A program made the position numbers and the translations under genes. From Actinomycetota bacterium (GTDB taxonomy: Bacteria > Actinomycetota > Thermoleophilia > Solirubrobacterales > 70-9), in the NCBI GenBank assembly GCA_018268695.1, contig JAFDWD010001114.1:1-5789 (forward strand): a DNA stretch of 5,789 nt, given 5' to 3'. Positions within the stretch are counted from its first letter, which is position 1. Each line of letters opens with the position of its first letter. The notes beneath the pieces were generated by a model, which saw only the letters and a program-made list of their open reading frames with translations, had not been told where the DNA came from and searched no databases. Below, piece after piece: positions 1-5,437 of the stretch.

Positions 1-76
1 CGAGCTCCAAGCTTCCGCGCACGTTCCCCATGTTTCGTGCGCCTTCCGTCTGACCGGAACCGCCAGGACAACGCCC

Positions 77-562
77 TCAGCCCGCGAGGAGTGCGTCGAT
101 CTGGCCGACGGCTTCGGTGATGCCCTGCTCGACGCCCATCTCGATCGTCTGTTCCATTCCCTCGCGGTCGGCGAACTTGGAGTGGATCGACATCGTCGTC
201 GTGCCGGCGGACTCGGTGATCGTCACCGTCGCGATCGTCGTCGGCATCCCCTCGTTCGGCTTCCCGTCATCGTCGGCGAAGCCGTCTTCGAAGCGCAGCA
301 TGGTCGGCGGATCGACCTCCTCGAAGCGCCACCAACCGTGGTACTTCTGACCCTCCGGGCTGGTCATGTAATAGGCGGCGCGGCCACCGGCGACCAGATC
401 GTGGTCGACGAAGGTCGCCGGATGGGACGGCGGCCCCCACCAGCGCTCGAGCTGCCGCGGGTCCGACCACATCTCCCACACCCGCTCGGCGCCCGCGTCG
501 AACTCCGCGGTGACGGTCATCGTCAGCGCGTCGAGGTCCTTGGTCACATCGGTCACCGGCAT
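77..562 (-). CDS. AHSA1/SRPBCC-family START-like protein
   Basis: A 161-residue protein of the AHSA1 (Aha1 C-terminal-like) branch of the SRPBCC helix-grip superfamily. These are small cytosolic proteins with a hydrophobic ligand cavity, and for most members no ligand is known. The family hallmark is visible near the N-terminus: VWEMWSDPRQLERWWGP at residues 28-44, the usual 'VW..W.DP..L..WWGP' helix after the first strand. Beta strands with GWWRFEEVDPP (76-86) follow, and a C-terminal helix closes the cavity (about 134-160). The frame stays open for 20 further codons upstream. I chose the ATG at 562 because it has a good Shine-Dalgarno (AAGGAG, 7-nt spacer) and overlaps the arsR stop by one base (TGATG); the upstream part is a shadow of arsR. 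Pairs of ArsR regulator plus AHSA1 protein are a common actinobacterial arrangement. Function beyond ligand binding cannot be stated. Confidence 0.93.
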   Translation of the reverse strand: MPVTDVTKDLDALTMTVTAEFDAGAERVWEMWSDPRQLERWWGPPSHPATFVDHDLVAGGRAAYYMTSPEGQKYHGWWRFEEVDPPTMLRFEDGFADDDGKPNEGMPTTIATVTITESAGTTTMSIHSKFADREGMEQTIEMGVEQGITEAVGQIDALLAG

Positions 563-891
563 CAGCTGTCTCCTTTTTCGTCGTCGAGGAGGCGGTCGAT
601 CCGCTCGACCCGCCCCCGCCAATCCGTCTCCAGCCGATCGAGCGCCGCGTGCGCGCGCCGAAGCCCCTCACTCCGCGCCCGCACGATCGTCTCCCGGCCG
701 ACCCGCTGCTTGCTCACCAGTTCGGCCCGCTCCAGCACGGCGACGTGCTTCTGCACCGCGGTGACGCTGATCGGATACTCCCGCGCCAGCGCCGACACCG
801 ACAACCGCCCCTCCTGGGTCCGCCGCAAGATGTCGCGCCGGGTCGAATCGGCCAGCGCCCCGAACAGCAGGTCTTCAGAACTTACAACCAT
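562..891 (-). CDS. ArsR-family winged-helix transcriptional regulator
   Basis: A 109-residue, single-domain winged helix-turn-helix repressor of the ArsR/SmtB type. The opening helix reads LFGALADSTRRDILRR (9-24), the classic 'ALadptRr.IL..L' signature. The HTH follows at about 31-57 (SVSALAREYPISVTAVQKHV then AVLERAE), with the wing at about 58-71 (LVSKQRVGRETIVRA). There are no cysteines, so the ELCVCDL metal site of classical ArsR sensors is absent. This matches the non-metal subgroup that sits next to AHSA1/SRPBCC genes. The start at 891 is fixed by the frame: no alternative ATG or GTG lies nearby and the operator palindrome covers it. No Shine-Dalgarno lies within the normal distance (a G-rich stretch sits about 19 nt away), so the message may be leaderless. 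It probably represses itself and the downstream AHSA1 gene. The effector is unknown. Confidence 0.94.
   Translation of the reverse strand: MVVSSEDLLFGALADSTRRDILRRTQEGRLSVSALAREYPISVTAVQKHVAVLERAELVSKQRVGRETIVRARSEGLRRAHAALDRLETDWRGRVERIDRLLDDEKGDS
570..575 (-). promoter_or_regulatory. Shine-Dalgarno for the AHSA1 gene
   Basis: AAGGAG read on the minus strand, 7 nt before the ATG at 562 and inside the 3' end of the arsR gene. It decides the start of the AHSA1-like gene over the in-frame ATG 60 nt upstream, and fits translational coupling through the TGATG junction. Confidence 0.75.
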
Positions 892-903
892 CTGGTTGTA
901 AGT
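880..903. promoter_or_regulatory. Palindromic operator overlapping the arsR start codon
   Basis: Perfect inverted repeat ACTTACAACCA-tc-TGGTTGTAAGT: two 11-bp arms (880-890 and 893-903) separated by 2 bp. The start codon of the ArsR gene (891-889) sits at its centre. It is AT-rich relative to its surroundings, two-fold symmetric and of the size bound by an ArsR dimer. On the minus strand an extended -10-like element (TG-C-TAACTT, 908-900) overlaps the distal arm, which would put the transcription start at about 893-891. Bound repressor would then block the polymerase directly. The palindrome is seen in the sequence; the identity of the binding protein and the promoter call are inference. Confidence 0.85.
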
Positions 904-921
904 TAGCAGGCCCCCTCCCCG

Positions 922-966
922 CCAGCTGTTCTTTATGGAGCTGTGGGCTCCATAAAGAACAGCTGG
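922..966 (-). terminator. Perfect 20-bp hairpin, probable operon terminator
   Basis: Two perfectly complementary 20-nt arms (922-941 and 947-966) enclose a 5-nt loop (942-946). The hairpin begins 9 nt after the stop codon of the carboxypeptidase gene, the last gene of the long minus-strand operon, and ends about 20 nt before the arsR operator. That is where a terminator would be expected. No run of U follows on either strand, so it would have to be a U-less terminator of the sort proposed in actinobacteria. The arm centres are AT-rich (TTCTTTATGG), unusual for this GC-rich neighbourhood. Alternative readings are a dispersed palindromic repeat or an mRNA 3'-end stabiliser. Confidence 0.65.
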
Positions 967-975
967 GCGCGGGGA

Positions 976-1857
976 TCAGCGTCGAAGCGCGGCGATCGCC
1001 GAGTCGGTCAGGGTGCGGGTGGCGGCGAGGGCGGCGGCGATCAGGTCGCCGTCGCGCTGGCCGAGGACGGCGCCGAGGATCTTGCGGGCCTGGCCGTCGA
1101 CACGGACGCGGCGGGCGAAGAGGAGGCAGCCGCCGGCCGCCTGGTCGGAGCCGGTCTTGATCCCGATGAAGCCTTCGTGGCCGACCAGTTCGTTGAAGTT
1201 GGCGACTTCGCCCACGACCGGGAGGACGGCGGCGGGCATGGCGACGATTTCGGCGAACGTGGGGTCGGCCATCGCCGCGCGGCCGATCTTCAGCTGGTCG
1301 CGGGCGGTCGAGACGGTGGAGTCTTCGAAGCCGCTCGGGTCGGTGTAGGTGGTCCGTCCCATGCCGAGTTCCTCGGCGGCTTCGTTCATCTCGCCGACGA
1401 AGGCTTCGATGCTGCCCGCCTGATGGACGGCGAGCAGGGCGGCGACGTTGTTGGCCGACGGAAGGAGAAGGGCCTCCAGAGCCTGGCGCTCGCTCAGGAC
1501 CTCGCCGACCTCCACCGGGATCACCGACTGGCCGAGCTCGCGCCGCCGTTCGAGATCTTCGACGTCGGCGGGCCCGATCGTGATCGTGAAACCTTCTTCC
1601 CCGGGACCCAGCGGGTCGTCCTTCAACACCAGGTAGGCGGTCATCACCTTGGCGAGGCTGGCGATCGGCACGGGTTGGCCGCCGCCGACCGCGCCGAGGC
1701 TGCCGACCCCGTCGACCGCCACCGCCGCCTCGCCTTCGCTCGGCCAGTCGAGGTGCTGATCTCCATGGACCTTTCGCGGCTCCTGACCGCCGCCGATCTT
1801 GCTCCACGCGAACGCGAGGACGAGCAGGACCACCACGGTCGTCGCGGTCAGCCTCAT
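976..1857 (-). CDS. D-alanyl-D-alanine carboxypeptidase (peptidase family S11)
   Basis: A 293-residue serine DD-carboxypeptidase/penicillin-binding protein that would remove the terminal D-Ala from peptidoglycan stem peptides outside the membrane. All three active-site motifs are present in order: SxxK as SLAK (S67, K70, in PIASLAKVMTAYLVL), SxN as SAN (134-136, in LLPSANNVAALLA), and KTG (234-236, in GIKTGSDQAAGGCLLFA). Residues 5-18 form a single hydrophobic segment after a short basic start, which serves as signal peptide or signal anchor; no clear AxA cleavage site is seen. The C-terminal beta domain and amphipathic anchor of PBP5/DacA are missing, so this is the catalytic domain only. 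Its ATG overlaps the permease stop as ATGA, with a GAGGA Shine-Dalgarno just upstream, making it the last, coupled gene of the export operon. Substrate preference (carboxypeptidase or endopeptidase) is not decidable from sequence. Confidence 0.93.
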   Translation of the reverse strand: MRLTATTVVVLLVLAFAWSKIGGGQEPRKVHGDQHLDWPSEGEAAVAVDGVGSLGAVGGGQPVPIASLAKVMTAYLVLKDDPLGPGEEGFTITIGPADVEDLERRRELGQSVIPVEVGEVLSERQALEALLLPSANNVAALLAVHQAGSIEAFVGEMNEAAEELGMGRTTYTDPSGFEDSTVSTARDQLKIGRAAMADPTFAEIVAMPAAVLPVVGEVANFNELVGHEGFIGIKTGSDQAAGGCLLFARRVRVDGQARKILGAVLGQRDGDLIAAALAATRTLTDSAIAALRR

Positions 1858-3044
1858 GCCGTCCTCAGCGCCTCGGTCGGGGTGAGGCGGGCGGCCCGCA
1901 TCGCCGGGTAGAGGCCGGCCAGCGCCCCGAGGACGCAGGCGGCTGCGAGCCCACCGGCGATAGCGACCGGCGGCACCAGCAGGGTCAGCCCTTCGGTCGC
2001 CGCATAGGCGGCGGTCGCCCCGACCCCCAGTCCCACCCCGACGACGCCGCCGCAGATGCCGAGCACGAAGGCCTCGCCGAGGAACTGGACCGCGATGTGG
2101 CGCCGGCGGGCGCCGAGGGCGCTGCGCAGCCCGACCTCCGAGCGGCGCTCGAGCACCGAGATGATCATCACGTTGGCGATCCCGATCCCGCCGACGAGGA
2201 GGGCGACCGCGCCGAGCCCGAGGAAGAGCGAGGTGAAGGCGCCTTCGGCGGCGGCCTGCGCCTCGAGCGCGTCGGAGGGCCGGCTGACCGCCACTTCCTT
2301 CGGCGCCCAGGGATCGGCCGCGCCGGGCAGGAGCGCCGCGGCGCCGCGCACCGGCCCTTCGCCCTCCCGAGCGCGGACGTAGACCCGCGAGGGGTCGCGG
2401 TCGGTGCCGAAGAGGCGCGCCGCGGCCGGGTAGCCAACCAGCGCGGCGTTGTCGAGTTCGGGGACCAGCGGCAGCGGTTCGAGGATCCCGACGACGGTGA
2501 AGAGCCTGCCCGCGACGTAGACCTGCACCGGGCCGTCGATCCCCTGGATGCCGAGCCGCTGCGCCGCCTTCGACCCCAGCACGATCGCCGGGTAGCGTTC
2601 GGTCGCGCGGTCGACGAAGCGCCCCGCGGCGGTGTCGCCTTCGAGCGTCCGCAACAGCTCCGGGTCGGTGGCCGCGACGAAGATCCCGCCGGTGATCTCG
2701 GCCGGCACGTAGGAGCTGCGGCGCACGGTCGCACCCGGCACCGTGGTGACCGCGGCCGCCGATTCGACGTCGCCGATGAGATCGATCCGCCCGGTCGCCG
2801 CCGCCTGCAGCCGCGCCTGGCCGCCGAACGGCGATTCACCCGGTTCGACCGCCAGCAGGTTCGTCCCCAGCCGTTCGATCTTCGCCAGCAGGTCGGCCTT
2901 GCTCGTTTCCGAGATCGCCAGGACCGCGACCAGCGAGGCGATCCCGATCGAGATCCCGAGCACCGAGAGCGCCGCGCGCAGCTTGCGCGTCCGCAGGCCG
3001 ACCGTCGCCAGCCGCAGGAGGTCGCGGGGACGCAGGCGGCTCAT
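1854..3044 (-). CDS. MacB/FtsX-type ABC transporter permease
   Basis: A 396-residue inner-membrane permease of the type VII (MacB/LolCE/FtsX) fold. TM1 lies at about 24-46 ([20 protein letters not shown]). A large extracytoplasmic MacB_PCD domain spans about 47-268, and TM2-TM4 lie at about 270-296, 323-349 and 357-379. Conserved cytoplasmic elements are [30 protein letters not shown] (about 285-314), which contacts the ATPase, and the closing [16 protein letters not shown] (379-394). Such proteins do not carry substrate through a channel in the membrane; they use ATP hydrolysis to drive movements of the extracytoplasmic domain. Length is normal for the family. It overlaps the ATPase gene upstream and the carboxypeptidase gene downstream, each by ATGA, so one permease works as a homodimer with the neighbouring ATPase. 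Substrate unknown. Confidence 0.95.
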   Translation of the reverse strand: MSRLRPRDLLRLATVGLRTRKLRAALSVLGISIGIASLVAVLAISETSKADLLAKIERLGTNLLAVEPGESPFGGQARLQAAATGRIDLIGDVESAAAVTTVPGATVRRSSYVPAEITGGIFVAATDPELLRTLEGDTAAGRFVDRATERYPAIVLGSKAAQRLGIQGIDGPVQVYVAGRLFTVVGILEPLPLVPELDNAALVGYPAAARLFGTDRDPSRVYVRAREGEGPVRGAAALLPGAADPWAPKEVAVSRPSDALEAQAAAEGAFTSLFLGLGAVALLVGGIGIANVMIISVLERRSEVGLRSALGARRRHIAVQFLGEAFVLGICGGVVGVGLGVGATAAYAATEGLTLLVPPVAIAGGLAAACVLGALAGLYPAMRAARLTPTEALRTA

Positions 3045-3742
3045 CGGCCGACCCCCCGGTCCGCCTCGATCCGGCCGTCGCGGACCGCGACCCGGCGCGG
3101 CACCGAGGCGGCGATCTCCTCGTCGTGGGTGATGATCACGAGCGTCGCGCCGCCCTCGTTCAGGACGCGCAGCAGCTCCATCAGCTCACCGCCGGTCCGC
3201 GTGTCGAGGTTGCCGGTCGGCTCGTCGGCGAGAACGATCGCGGGCTCGCCGACCAGCGCCCGCGCCACCGCCACCCGCTGGCGCTCGCCTCCCGAGAGCT
3301 TCGCCGCCCCGTGGCGCTCGCGATGGGAGAGGCCGACCCGGGCGAGCGCCGCCGCCGCCCGCTCACGCCGCTCCGCCGCCGGGACGCCCGCGTAGAGCAG
3401 CCCGTCGGCGACGTTGTCGATCACCGGCGCCGCCTCGAGCAGGAAGAAGCGCTGGAAGACGAAGCCGATCCGCGTCGCGCGCAGCCCGGCGAGCTCGTCG
3501 TCGGAGGCCCGCGAGAGGTCCCTGCCCTCGATCGAGACCGACCCGGCGCTCGGCCGGTCGAGCGTCCCCATCAGGTGGAGCAGGGTCGACTTGCCCGAGC
3601 CGGAGGGGCCGACGATCGCGGTCAGCTCACCGCGCGCGACGCTCAGGGACACGCCGCGGAGTGCCTCGACGCCACCGGGGTAGGTCTTGCGGACGTCGCG
3701 CAGCTCGAGCACCGGCGGGGCGCCCGCGGCCGTGGCGCTCAC
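3041..3742 (-). CDS. MacB/LolD-type ABC transporter ATP-binding protein
   Basis: A 233-residue ABC ATPase that powers the adjacent permease at the inner face of the membrane. Every motif is intact: A-loop Y21 (KTYPGG), Walker [10 protein letters not shown] (45-53), Q-loop Q97 (FVFQRFFLL), signature [15 protein letters not shown] (149-163), Walker B IVLADEP (169-175) with catalytic E174, D-loop NLD (178-180) and H-loop H206 (ITHD). ADEPTGNLD and the short length are typical of the MacB/LolD/FtsE group. The reading frame is open for more than 600 nt further upstream, but that part lies over the adaptor gene and is Arg/Gly-rich shadow. I place the start at the GTG at 3742, which overlaps the adaptor stop as GTGA and leaves the usual distance to [11 protein letters not shown]. 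It overlaps the permease by ATGA. Confidence 0.96.
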   Translation of the reverse strand: MSATAAGAPPVLELRDVRKTYPGGVEALRGVSLSVARGELTAIVGPSGSGKSTLLHLMGTLDRPSAGSVSIEGRDLSRASDDELAGLRATRIGFVFQRFFLLEAAPVIDNVADGLLYAGVPAAERRERAAAALARVGLSHRERHGAAKLSGGERQRVAVARALVGEPAIVLADEPTGNLDTRTGGELMELLRVLNEGGATLVIITHDEEIAASVPRRVAVRDGRIEADRGVGR

Positions 3743-4800
3743 CGTCCCGTCTCCACCGTCATCCCGGCGCGCAGGCCTTTCCCCGCAACCTCGGCATAGC
3801 CGTCGGCGGCGAGGCCCGGGGTGACGACGATCCGCCGCCGCGCGCTCCCTTCGACGACGTCGACGGCGAAGCGTTCGCCGCCGATCGCCAGCAGGGCCGT
3901 GAGCGGCACGCTCAGCACGTCCTTGCGGATCCGCTGGGTGAAGAGGACGTTGACCGTCGCCCCGTCGAGGGCCGGGATCCGCTGCTTGCCGACGAGCGCG
4001 ACCGTCGCCTCCACCCCGGCTTCGGTTTCTTCGCCCGATCCGGGCCCTTCGCCGGTCGAGACTTCGACCGCGGTGAGCCCGCTCACCCTTCCCGGGGCCT
4101 CCCCGCCGCCGGGGAGGACGACCTCGACCCGTTGGCCGCGGTGGGCGATCGACTGCTGGTCGGCTTCGAGCCGCACGCTGACGACGCGGCGGGTGGAGCT
4201 GGTGCGCAGGACCGGCGTCGAGCTCGCCGCGAGCGCCTCGCCGAGCGTCGCTTCCGTCGCCGTCACGCGCCGCGGACCGGGCAGGAACGCGACCCGCCCC
4301 AGCTCGACTTCGCCGCTGGCCTTCATCCCGGCGCCTTCCTGCCAGGCGCGGACCGCGGCGGCGGTCTCCCAGGTCCATTCGGTGTCGACCTTGCCGGGGT
4401 CGTAGCCGAGGGCGACCAGGTTGCGCTCCAGCTGTTCGACGTCCTCGCCGCGGCCGACGCCTTCGGCGAGGTCCCGGTAGGCGGGCACCGTCCCGTACAT
4501 CAGGACCACCGGCCGGCCCGACACCGCGTAGAGCGGCTCGCCGCGGCGGATCGTGTCGCCGACCGCGGGCAGCGACGTCACCGTCCCGGCGAGCCGGCCA
4601 GGCACCGTCGTTTCCCCGGCGTAGCCGATCGTCCCAGTGGCGGTCAGCCGTTCGGCGAGCGTGCGGCGCTCGACCGTGCCGGTACCGGTCGCCTTGGCCG
4701 CCGTCCCGGGTCCCGATGCCCCGCCCGAGCCGGCGGCGAGGACGACCGCGGCCCCCACCACGAGGACCAGCGCCGCCACGCCGAGCACCCGACGGCGCAC
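3739..4800 (-). CDS. Membrane fusion protein with embedded peptidoglycan-binding domain
   Basis: A 353-residue adaptor of the HlyD/MacA type, anchored by one N-terminal transmembrane helix (about 5-23, [20 protein letters not shown]) and otherwise outside the cell. Half of a lipoyl-like barrel-sandwich is seen at about 56-96 ([35 protein letters not shown]). Then, where MacA has a coiled-coil hairpin, there is a PG_binding_1-like module at about 118-160 ([18 protein letters not shown] ... [14 protein letters not shown]). Beta-barrel and membrane-proximal regions follow (about 205-353, including [22 protein letters not shown]). The start is uncertain: GTG at 4800, one base after the lipoprotein stop, gives a tidy MRRRVLG N-terminus, while GTG at 4809 adds three residues and overlaps the lipoprotein gene by 8 nt. 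The in-frame extension up to 5250 is shadow. It would link the ABC pair to the cell wall. Confidence 0.9.
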   Translation of the reverse strand: MRRRVLGVAALVLVVGAAVVLAAGSGGASGPGTAAKATGTGTVERRTLAERLTATGTIGYAGETTVPGRLAGTVTSLPAVGDTIRRGEPLYAVSGRPVVLMYGTVPAYRDLAEGVGRGEDVEQLERNLVALGYDPGKVDTEWTWETAAAVRAWQEGAGMKASGEVELGRVAFLPGPRRVTATEATLGEALAASSTPVLRTSSTRRVVSVRLEADQQSIAHRGQRVEVVLPGGGEAPGRVSGLTAVEVSTGEGPGSGEETEAGVEATVALVGKQRIPALDGATVNVLFTQRIRKDVLSVPLTALLAIGGERFAVDVVEGSARRRIVVTPGLAADGYAEVAGKGLRAGMTVETGR

Positions 4801-4801
4801 C

Positions 4802-5317
4802 TCAACCACCGACCCCGAAGCCGCCGGTGTCCGGGACCTTGTCGCCGCAGGCTTCTTTGGCCGCTTCGAAGGCGGGCGATTCGGTGTCGACGCCGGCGAT
4901 CCCCAGGAGGACCTTGCCGGGGCCCTGGAATTCCGGGTCGGCCAGTTCGATGCCTTCCCCGCGCATGCATTCGGTGAACGCCAGCCACCCTTCCCTGAAT
5001 TCCTCGTCTTCTTCCGGTGAGGTTTCCTGGGCGACCTTGTCGAGCTTGCCGTTGCAGGCCGCCTCCGCCTTCCTGGTGGTCGGGTCGTTCGGGTCGCCGC
5101 CGATCTCGATCGATTCCTGGCCCGCCTTCGGGTCTTCCATCGCGACCCCGTGGGAGCGCATGCATTCGGCGAATTCGAGCCCCGCTTCTTCGCGCGCCGC
5201 CCTCCCGCCGCCGCCCCCGGCGCCGCCCGAGCCCGCTCCACCGCCCCCACCCCCGCAGGCCACCAGCCCGGCCGCGCAGAGCGCCAGCACCACCACCAGC
5301 CAATCCGTCTTCCTCAT
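4802..5317 (-). CDS. Secreted lipoprotein with two Cys-Met-Arg modules
   Basis: A 171-residue predicted lipoprotein, first gene of the export operon. The N-terminus is a signal peptide (MRKTDWLVVVLALCAAGLVAC) with a lipobox LVAC whose C21 would be lipidated, followed by a 17-residue Gly-rich linker (22-38, 14 Gly). The mature part is an internal duplication: ECMRSHGVAMEDP (51-63) with a later Cys at 88 (AEAACNGKL), then ECMRGEGIELADP (116-128) with a later Cys at 157 (KEACGDKV). Each half thus has two Cys, 36 and 40 residues apart, which suggests one disulfide per module. CMR..GV....DP is a motif I associate with uncharacterised actinobacterial lipoproteins near such adaptors, but no biochemical role is known to me. 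A role as extracytoplasmic partner or sensor for the pump is inference. Good Shine-Dalgarno AGGAG, 5-nt spacer. Confidence 0.88.
   Translation of the reverse strand: MRKTDWLVVVLALCAAGLVACGGGGGGAGSGGAGGGGGRAAREEAGLEFAECMRSHGVAMEDPKAGQESIEIGGDPNDPTTRKAEAACNGKLDKVAQETSPEEDEEFREGWLAFTECMRGEGIELADPEFQGPGKVLLGIAGVDTESPAFEAAKEACGDKVPDTGGFGVGG
5204..5254 (-). repeat. Glycine-codon low-complexity tract
   Basis: A GC-rich, nearly pure glycine-codon tract (GGN repeats on the minus strand) that encodes the flexible linker right after the lipidated cysteine of the lipoprotein. Linkers here are common in lipoproteins and tether the folded domain to the membrane. Such tracts are prone to length change by slippage. 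Confidence 0.6.
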
Positions 5318-5322
5318 CCCAG

Positions 5323-5327
5323 CTCCT
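5323..5327 (-). promoter_or_regulatory. Shine-Dalgarno of the lipoprotein gene
   Basis: AGGAG on the minus strand (within GAGAGGAG), 5 nt before the ATG at 5317. It supports this start and shows that the operon mRNA has a 5' leader, unlike the possibly leaderless arsR message. Confidence 0.7.
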
Positions 5328-5370
5328 CTCGGGTTGCCGTCATCGCTGCGCTCCGTTCTACGGAGGGGGT

Positions 5371-5411
5371 GGTCACACGACGGTCATCGCGGCTGTGACC
5401 GCTCTGTGACC
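5371..5411. promoter_or_regulatory. Symmetric four-half-site operator between divergent genes
   Basis: Four copies of TGACC/GGTCA are arranged symmetrically around position 5391. GGTCA occurs at 5371-5375 and 5382-5386 (11-bp period), and TGACC at 5396-5400 and 5407-5411 (11-bp period). The plus-strand pair extends to CTGTGACCG in both copies (5393-5401, 5404-5412). Tandem half-sites one helical turn apart (5 bp, 6-bp gap) are the known architecture for OmpR/PhoB-family response regulators, such as the GTAAC-N6-GTAAC sites of MtrA. Here one pair faces each of the divergent genes. The likely binder is the response regulator encoded 27 bp downstream. The arrangement is seen; the binding assignment is inference. 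Confidence 0.65.
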
Positions 5412-5437
5412 GGCGGTCGGGCATCCTTGGGAGGGCG

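Noticed and set aside
2..14. GAGCTC and AAGCTT close together at the left edge, resembling a cloning polylinker
   Set aside because: Two six-base sites alone may occur by chance, no other vector-like sequence follows, and the flanking bases look like ordinary genomic sequence.
44..59. Short inverted repeat TTCCG/CGGAA past the AHSA1 gene end
   Set aside because: Only 5 bp per arm with a 6-nt loop and no T run; too weak to call a terminator.
943..1911. Long plus-strand open frame (322 codons) opposite the carboxypeptidase gene
   Set aside because: It is antisense to a gene with complete S11 motifs. The translation is Gly/Arg/Asp-rich with no recognisable domain, as expected from high-GC shadow frames.
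2097..3395. Long plus-strand open frame (432 codons) opposite permease and ATPase
   Set aside because: It spans two real minus-strand genes and is low-complexity Arg-rich, a GC-driven shadow.
3743..4378. N-terminal extension of the ATPase frame
   Set aside because: It overlaps the adaptor gene completely, is Arg/Gly-rich, and the GTGA junction at 3742 gives a normal-length ABC ATPase.
3661..4977. Long plus-strand open frame (438 codons) opposite the adaptor gene
   Set aside because: Arg/Pro/Gly-rich translation without domains; it covers the adaptor and parts of the flanking genes on the other strand.
4810..5250. N-terminal extension of the adaptor frame
   Set aside because: It overlaps the lipoprotein gene in another frame, and the membrane anchor is expected at the N-terminus, where the GTG at 4800 or 4809 places it.
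5355..5360. TAGAAC as a possible -10 for the lipoprotein operon (minus strand)
   Set aside because: No -35 at normal spacing was found (the nearest candidate leaves about 21 bp), so a promoter call is not supported.
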